In this document: one piece after another, positions 22,553 through 25,640 of the stretch
How the letters are laid out: each line of letters starts with the position of its first letter
Numbering within the stretch: position 1 is the first letter of the stretch
IMG/VR virus record: IMGVR_UViG_3300037245_000583
Location: 1 to 25,640 of that record
Origin: a virus
Strand: one strand, 5' to 3'
Length of the DNA stretch: 25,640 nt
The notes under the pieces: generated by a model
What the model saw: only the letters and a program-made list of their open reading frames with translations
Database searches by the model: none
What the model was told of the DNA's origin: nothing
Position numbers and translations under genes: made by a program

Positions 22553-24807
22553 TAGAAACACTCCTTCACACTAAGTAGAGCTTCTTTGTTATCTAAGTCC
22601 TGTGATTTCTTATAGAACTTGGGGAAGTCCATGAGCATAGCCATGTGGTCAATAGCATAATATCTAAATAGTCCATATCTACCGAATTGTTTAGGTGCCT
22701 CTGATCTATTTAAGAAGGCTATTGACTTAAGCAAGCCATTCACTCTAGTCCTGTCCTTTTGAGGTAGTTGAGACCACTTTATCCCCAGCACTTGCTCACT
22801 TATCTCTTTAGATGTGACATTCTCTCGCACCATTAGTTCTTCGGACATATCCCCTCCCTCGTAGAAGTTCTTAGGGATCGGTGTGGATATATAGTTAATT
22901 ATCTCAGGTAGATCTGGATCTTCATAAGTGCGAGATGACCGCATCTCAGCGACTAATGCTTCTGACTCTCTGCTCAAGTACAATTTATAGCACATGTCTT
23001 TATTATGGTTGTGCATCACCTCTGCCCAAATCTGATCCACTACTTTTTTGAGCCCTTTAATGTCAATATCACCTTGCCCCTGCCTAATAGGTAAGTACCG
23101 TCTGTTACCGGAAGAGTCTTTCAAGTATTCTGAGTCATTTGTCGTGCCCATAAAGATACTCGACCTCTTGACATCAATTATCTTCTTCTCATAAGGTGGG
23201 CGGTAGCTGTCTTCAGACCTTGTGATGACAGCTTTGAGTTTGTTCACATCAGCGAACTTAAGTCCGGACATCTCACACATCTCAATGAACCAGTATCTAG
23301 ACAGTTTTGCCAATGCATCTTTACCTTCTAGAGTAGTCTCATCTGAAGTGAAGTGACCCTTAGCTAGTACTTCTAATAGTGTTGACTTACCTGTGCCTTG
23401 AGGACCTTCAATGATGGTCACATAGTCAAACTTACATCCTGGGTAGATAGCTCTAGTAACTGCAGCGTCTAGGACCAACCGACCTGCTTCTCTATAGTAA
23501 GCATTATCTTCAGTACCGAGAAAATCAATAAGCCAAGTGTCTGCTCTCTCTACCCCATCCCATGTACCTTGCATATCTTCCAAGTAATCTACTACTGGGC
23601 TATAACTATTATCAATGGCACACAGATTGAATATTGTCTCGATAACATCTAATGAGAAGTTGACCTTGTATGTCTCATTAATGTATCTGCGCAGTGCTGC
23701 GAAGTCATCTCTCACTGGCTGCCAAACAGTTATGTCACGCTTACGCCATGGGATCTCCCCTCTCATCTCGTGTTTATGACCCAACTCATTATAGGCCGGA
23801 GTGGGCAGCTTCTCATCGAACTTAAGTATCAGCTCTAGATTGGACTCAATCTTCATGAGTTTCTCAGGCTCTCCATTCTCACCCTCGGGAGCATACACTA
23901 GTCTCTCCCTCCAATTTTCTTGATCCGGTGCCGGCCTGATCCAGCCGCCTTCTTTGGCTAGTATAATAAGGGTACCAAATGTGACAGGGTTGCCTTGACC
24001 GTTCTTGTCCATCCTATTATAGGTAGCTTCCATGTGAGCATCATCAGCAATTTTATCCGGATTCTCTGCGCGCTTGGACCATGCACTAAACATCTCAAGA
24101 CCTCTACCACCGAAGGTATGGTTAAGGCACATGGCCACTTTAACCCAAGTCTCGTTATCACAATCAGGGCTAATGAAATTAAGCATCTCCTCTGCCTGCA
24201 CCCAGTCGTCTTCAGACCCAGCAGCAAACCAAGACTCTACTAGCTCAGGAGCATCTTTACTCTTTTCATCCTCGGTTCCTGGGATCTTTGTGTATTTAGT
24301 TAGGCGGTCTGACCCTGTGATTATGTCCTCCGTCCAAGTAAGAAACTGAGAATATTGGTATGTCTCCACTCCTCCTCGGTTCCATCGTATTGCTTTACCT
24401 TTGAAAAATCCGTGTACTCCTGTCCTACTAGGAGACATCTCCCAATAGCCAGGGTTGAGCTCCATGATAGACTTGCACCTGTCATCGAACACAGGCTCTC
24501 CATCTTTATATGTGACACATCCATCTAAATCTACTGCAACTATATCCCCATCGCCAGGGAGCATACAGTACCCAATACCTTCATAACCACCCTTCTCCCA
24601 AAGCTCAACTGCCTTGTCATAGGTAACTAATTTACGCCTATCCTCTTCATTGCCCTGTACCCCTAATCTAGGAGATCCATCCACTGCGTAGTAGGGCAAC
24701 TTAGCAGGCTTTTTACCTGCACCTTTATCTACTAATTTCCACATTATCCAGTGAGGGTTGTTGAGCAATTCATGAGGTATTTCGTCTTTTTGCATGCCGT
24801 AAAACAT
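22552..24807 (-). CDS. Primase-helicase with prim-pol-like, PriCT-2 and VirE-type ATPase domains
   Basis: A protein of 751 residues. The N-terminal part (about 10-170) resembles archaeo-eukaryotic prim-pol domains, with AVDLDG at 91-96 (metal-binding DxD) and SRTGVHGFF at 127-135 (motif II His132). A PriCT-2-like segment spans about 200-290. The C-terminal VirE/D5-type P-loop ATPase has Walker A EGPQGTGKST (467-476), Walker B WFIEMCEM (506-513), a sensor GTTND (554-558) and GNRRY (567-571). Such fusions prime and unwind phage DNA. No DNA polymerase gene is in the window. AAGGACAG precedes the ATG. The gene is transcribed away from a noncoding region with repeats that may hold the origin. Confidence 0.9.
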   Translation of the reverse strand: MFYGMQKDEIPHELLNNPHWIMWKLVDKGAGKKPAKLPYYAVDGSPRLGVQGNEEDRRKLVTYDKAVELWEKGGYEGIGYCMLPGDGDIVAVDLDGCVTYKDGEPVFDDRCKSIMELNPGYWEMSPSRTGVHGFFKGKAIRWNRGGVETYQYSQFLTWTEDIITGSDRLTKYTKIPGTEDEKSKDAPELVESWFAAGSEDDWVQAEEMLNFISPDCDNETWVKVAMCLNHTFGGRGLEMFSAWSKRAENPDKIADDAHMEATYNRMDKNGQGNPVTFGTLIILAKEGGWIRPAPDQENWRERLVYAPEGENGEPEKLMKIESNLELILKFDEKLPTPAYNELGHKHEMRGEIPWRKRDITVWQPVRDDFAALRRYINETYKVNFSLDVIETIFNLCAIDNSYSPVVDYLEDMQGTWDGVERADTWLIDFLGTEDNAYYREAGRLVLDAAVTRAIYPGCKFDYVTIIEGPQGTGKSTLLEVLAKGHFTSDETTLEGKDALAKLSRYWFIEMCEMSGLKFADVNKLKAVITRSEDSYRPPYEKKIIDVKRSSIFMGTTNDSEYLKDSSGNRRYLPIRQGQGDIDIKGLKKVVDQIWAEVMHNHNKDMCYKLYLSRESEALVAEMRSSRTYEDPDLPEIINYISTPIPKNFYEGGDMSEELMVRENVTSKEISEQVLGIKWSQLPQKDRTRVNGLLKSIAFLNRSEAPKQFGRYGLFRYYAIDHMAMLMDFPKFYKKSQDLDNKEALLSVKECF

Positions 24808-24872
24808 ATTCTGTCCTTATTGTTGGTTTAGTTCTGAAATAAAAGATACATCTAAATAGTTTATAAAACAAG

Positions 24873-25174
24873 TGTAATTTTGTAAATATTGTAATAACCT
24901 GCGTTTTTCTATTACCGCTTTATTTTTAGATACAGATCCGTACACATTCCGTTAGGACTGTAACCCCCCATATCTTATGAAGTTACCAGGGGTCAAAATA
25001 CATAATTACGATTTTCACACACTTCTCTATAAAGGGGTAATCCCCCTGCCCCTGCCCCCTCTCTATATAATATAAAAATACCCTTTAAATGGTTATTTGT
25101 AACATTGTAAGAAAGCCCACGAGACCTTATAGAATAAGGGCTAAACAGATTACGAGCACTGTAACACGCTGTAA
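24873..25174 (+). repeat. Cluster of eight TGTAA direct repeats
   Basis: TGTAA begins at 24873, 24881, 24890, 24959, 25098, 25106, 25160 and 25170, always on the plus strand. Three sets are spaced 8 to 10 bp, about one helical turn. The copies at 25098, 25160 and 25170 extend to TGTAACA. No TTACA occurs on the same strand in this gap, so the bias is real. They resemble iterons or operator half-sites. Confidence 0.55.
25105..25133 (+). promoter_or_regulatory. Weak candidate promoter for the HNH gene
   Basis: TTGTAA (25105-25110) is 17 bases from TATAGA (25128-25133), each a four-of-six match. It is the best plus-strand candidate in the gap, 90 bp before the HNH start, and its -35 contains one of the TGTAA repeats. 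A small hairpin (CCTTAT-AGA-ATAAGG) overlaps the -10 region. Confidence 0.3.
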
Positions 25175-25222
25175 CAAGGGTTTTTTGACTATATTTCCTA
25201 CTAAAACCAAAGGAGAACGAAC

Positions 25223-25576
25223 ATGGCAAAATCTATGAGGGTTCACAAAACACCCCCTACCCGTCTGAAGTCTCACGCTAAGGCAGTGGCTAGAAAAACA
25301 GAACAAAAAAGAAGTAATCAAAAAAGTAAAGTATACAATCACGACTGGAGAAGTCTTCGAGCGCACTTCCTGGCACTCAACCCGACTTGCAAACTTTGTG
25401 GTGCTATGGCTGTCCATGCCGATCACATAAAAACTGCTAAGGAATTTCCGGAGCTTCGTCTGTCGATCTCAAACCTCCAGCCACTTTGCCACTCTTGCCA
25501 CTCGAGGAAGACTGCCAAGGAAGATGGAGGGTTCGGAAACGCCAAAAAAGTCCCATTTAGTCATTTAGCTAAATAA
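25223..25576 (+). CDS. HNH endonuclease
   Basis: A protein of 117 residues. A basic N-terminus (1-38) precedes a compact HNH fold: CKLCG (Cys56, Cys59), ADHI (Asp67-His68), SISNLQPLC (Asn84) and CHSCHSRKT (Cys89, Cys92, His93). The two CxxC pairs hold a structural zinc and His68, Asn84 and His93 form the active site. HNH proteins of this size are frequent next to terminase genes in cos phages such as HK97, where they help the terminase cut DNA ends. No terminase is seen in the window, so it is probably just downstream. The start has AAAGGAG seven bases upstream. It is divergent from the replication genes. Confidence 0.92.
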   Translation: MAKSMRVHKTPPTRLKSHAKAVARKTEQKRSNQKSKVYNHDWRSLRAHFLALNPTCKLCGAMAVHADHIKTAKEFPELRLSISNLQPLCHSCHSRKTAKEDGGFGNAKKVPFSHLAK

Positions 25577-25583
25577 CGAAATG

Positions 25584-25604
25584 TTAACCAAACGGTTAAT
25601 TTTT
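25584..25604 (+). terminator. Possible weak hairpin terminator after the HNH gene
   Basis: TTAACC, loop AAAC, GGTTAA and then TTTTT follow the HNH stop by 7 bp. The stem is only 6 bp and AT-rich, so termination would be weak. It could equally be a small operator-type palindrome. Nothing else is seen between here and the end of the window. Confidence 0.35.
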
Positions 25605-25640
25605 GATAGGGCGGATTGTTCGACATCGCGTAAATTTCAC

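Larger units (their letters stand above)
24808..25222. other. 415-bp noncoding divergent region, candidate origin or control region
   Basis: This gap separates the minus-strand primase-helicase from the plus-strand HNH gene. It is AT-rich at 24841-24935 and 25060-25105. A C-rich stretch with CCCCTG repeats lies at 25042-25060, next to a GGGG-TAAT-CCCC palindrome at 25034-25045. Eight TGTAA motifs occur, all on the plus strand. Only weak promoter candidates are seen for the primase, such as TTTACA-N17-TAAACT on the minus strand around 24860-24890. The open frame at 24993-25229 (minus) shows no protein-like character, so I do not call it. Confidence 0.5.

Noticed and set aside
24993-25229. Minus-strand open frame of 78 codons in the noncoding gap
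   Set aside because: It runs through the repeat and C-rich stretches, has low-complexity Gly/Ala and Ser/Tyr content, overlaps the HNH ribosome site and start, and has no ribosome site of its own.
25127-25426. Minus-strand open frame antisense to the HNH gene
   Set aside because: It overlaps a gene with clear HNH motifs and its product is a hydrophobic low-complexity shadow.
1-25640. Prophage interpretation
   Set aside because: No integrase, repressor, attachment repeats or bacterial flanks are visible in the window; it can be neither supported nor excluded.
1-25640. tRNA or other structured RNA genes
   Set aside because: No cloverleaf-like sequence was noticed in the gene gaps; all gaps other than 24808-25222 are about 100 bp or less and are mostly filled by terminators and promoters.

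Overview
This window is about 25.6 kb of a tailed double-stranded DNA phage, or a prophage of one, with an HK97-type capsid and a long flexible siphovirus-type tail. The evidence is a near-complete head and tail gene series in canonical order: portal, ClpP-type protease, HK97-fold capsid, connectors, tail terminator, tube, frameshifted chaperone pair, tape measure, tip proteins and fibre. No integrase, repressor, attachment site, tRNA or bacterial housekeeping gene is visible, so lysogeny is not supported here. The host cannot be read from the sequence. The lambda-like tail tip plan and lysis gene types make a Gram-negative (possibly gammaproteobacterial) host the best guess, with low certainty.

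Layout. (a) 1-820, plus strand: the 3' end of an unrecognised gene and a dCTP deaminase-family gene, closed by a symmetrical terminator. (b) 2928-854, minus strand: a lysis-side cassette of two small unknown proteins, a protein with one N-terminal membrane segment, a small protein with a possible phospholipase-A2-like His-Asp site, and an M15 peptidase endolysin. A strong sigma70-like promoter sits inside the terminator hairpin of the tail fibre gene just upstream. (c) 21896-3000, minus strand: the structural operon, starting with a VRR-NUC nuclease and then portal to fibre. Most junctions overlap by a few bases (ATGA or TAATG), implying translational coupling. Hairpin terminators follow the capsid gene, the tip gene and the fibre gene. 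(d) 24807-21996, minus strand: a prim-pol/VirE-type primase-helicase and two small acidic proteins. (e) 24808-25222: a 415-bp noncoding divergent region with eight same-strand TGTAA repeats, a C-rich stretch and AT-rich DNA, a candidate origin or control region. (f) 25223-25576, plus strand: an HNH endonuclease. This family usually lies beside terminase genes; no terminase is in the window, so it is probably just to the right.

How it fits together. The primase-helicase and the dCTP deaminase family protein serve DNA replication and nucleotide supply. The HNH and VRR-NUC nucleases are probably tied to DNA processing or packaging. The minus-strand late operon builds head and tail, and the last cassette lyses the cell. 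The points most worth a second look are the tandem -1 slippery site in the tail chaperone, the promoter nested in a terminator, a promoter followed at once by a terminator ahead of the structural genes, a perfect 84-bp repeat that modularises the fibre gene, a duplicated LamG-like module inserted in a distal-tail protein, and the TGTAA repeat cluster.
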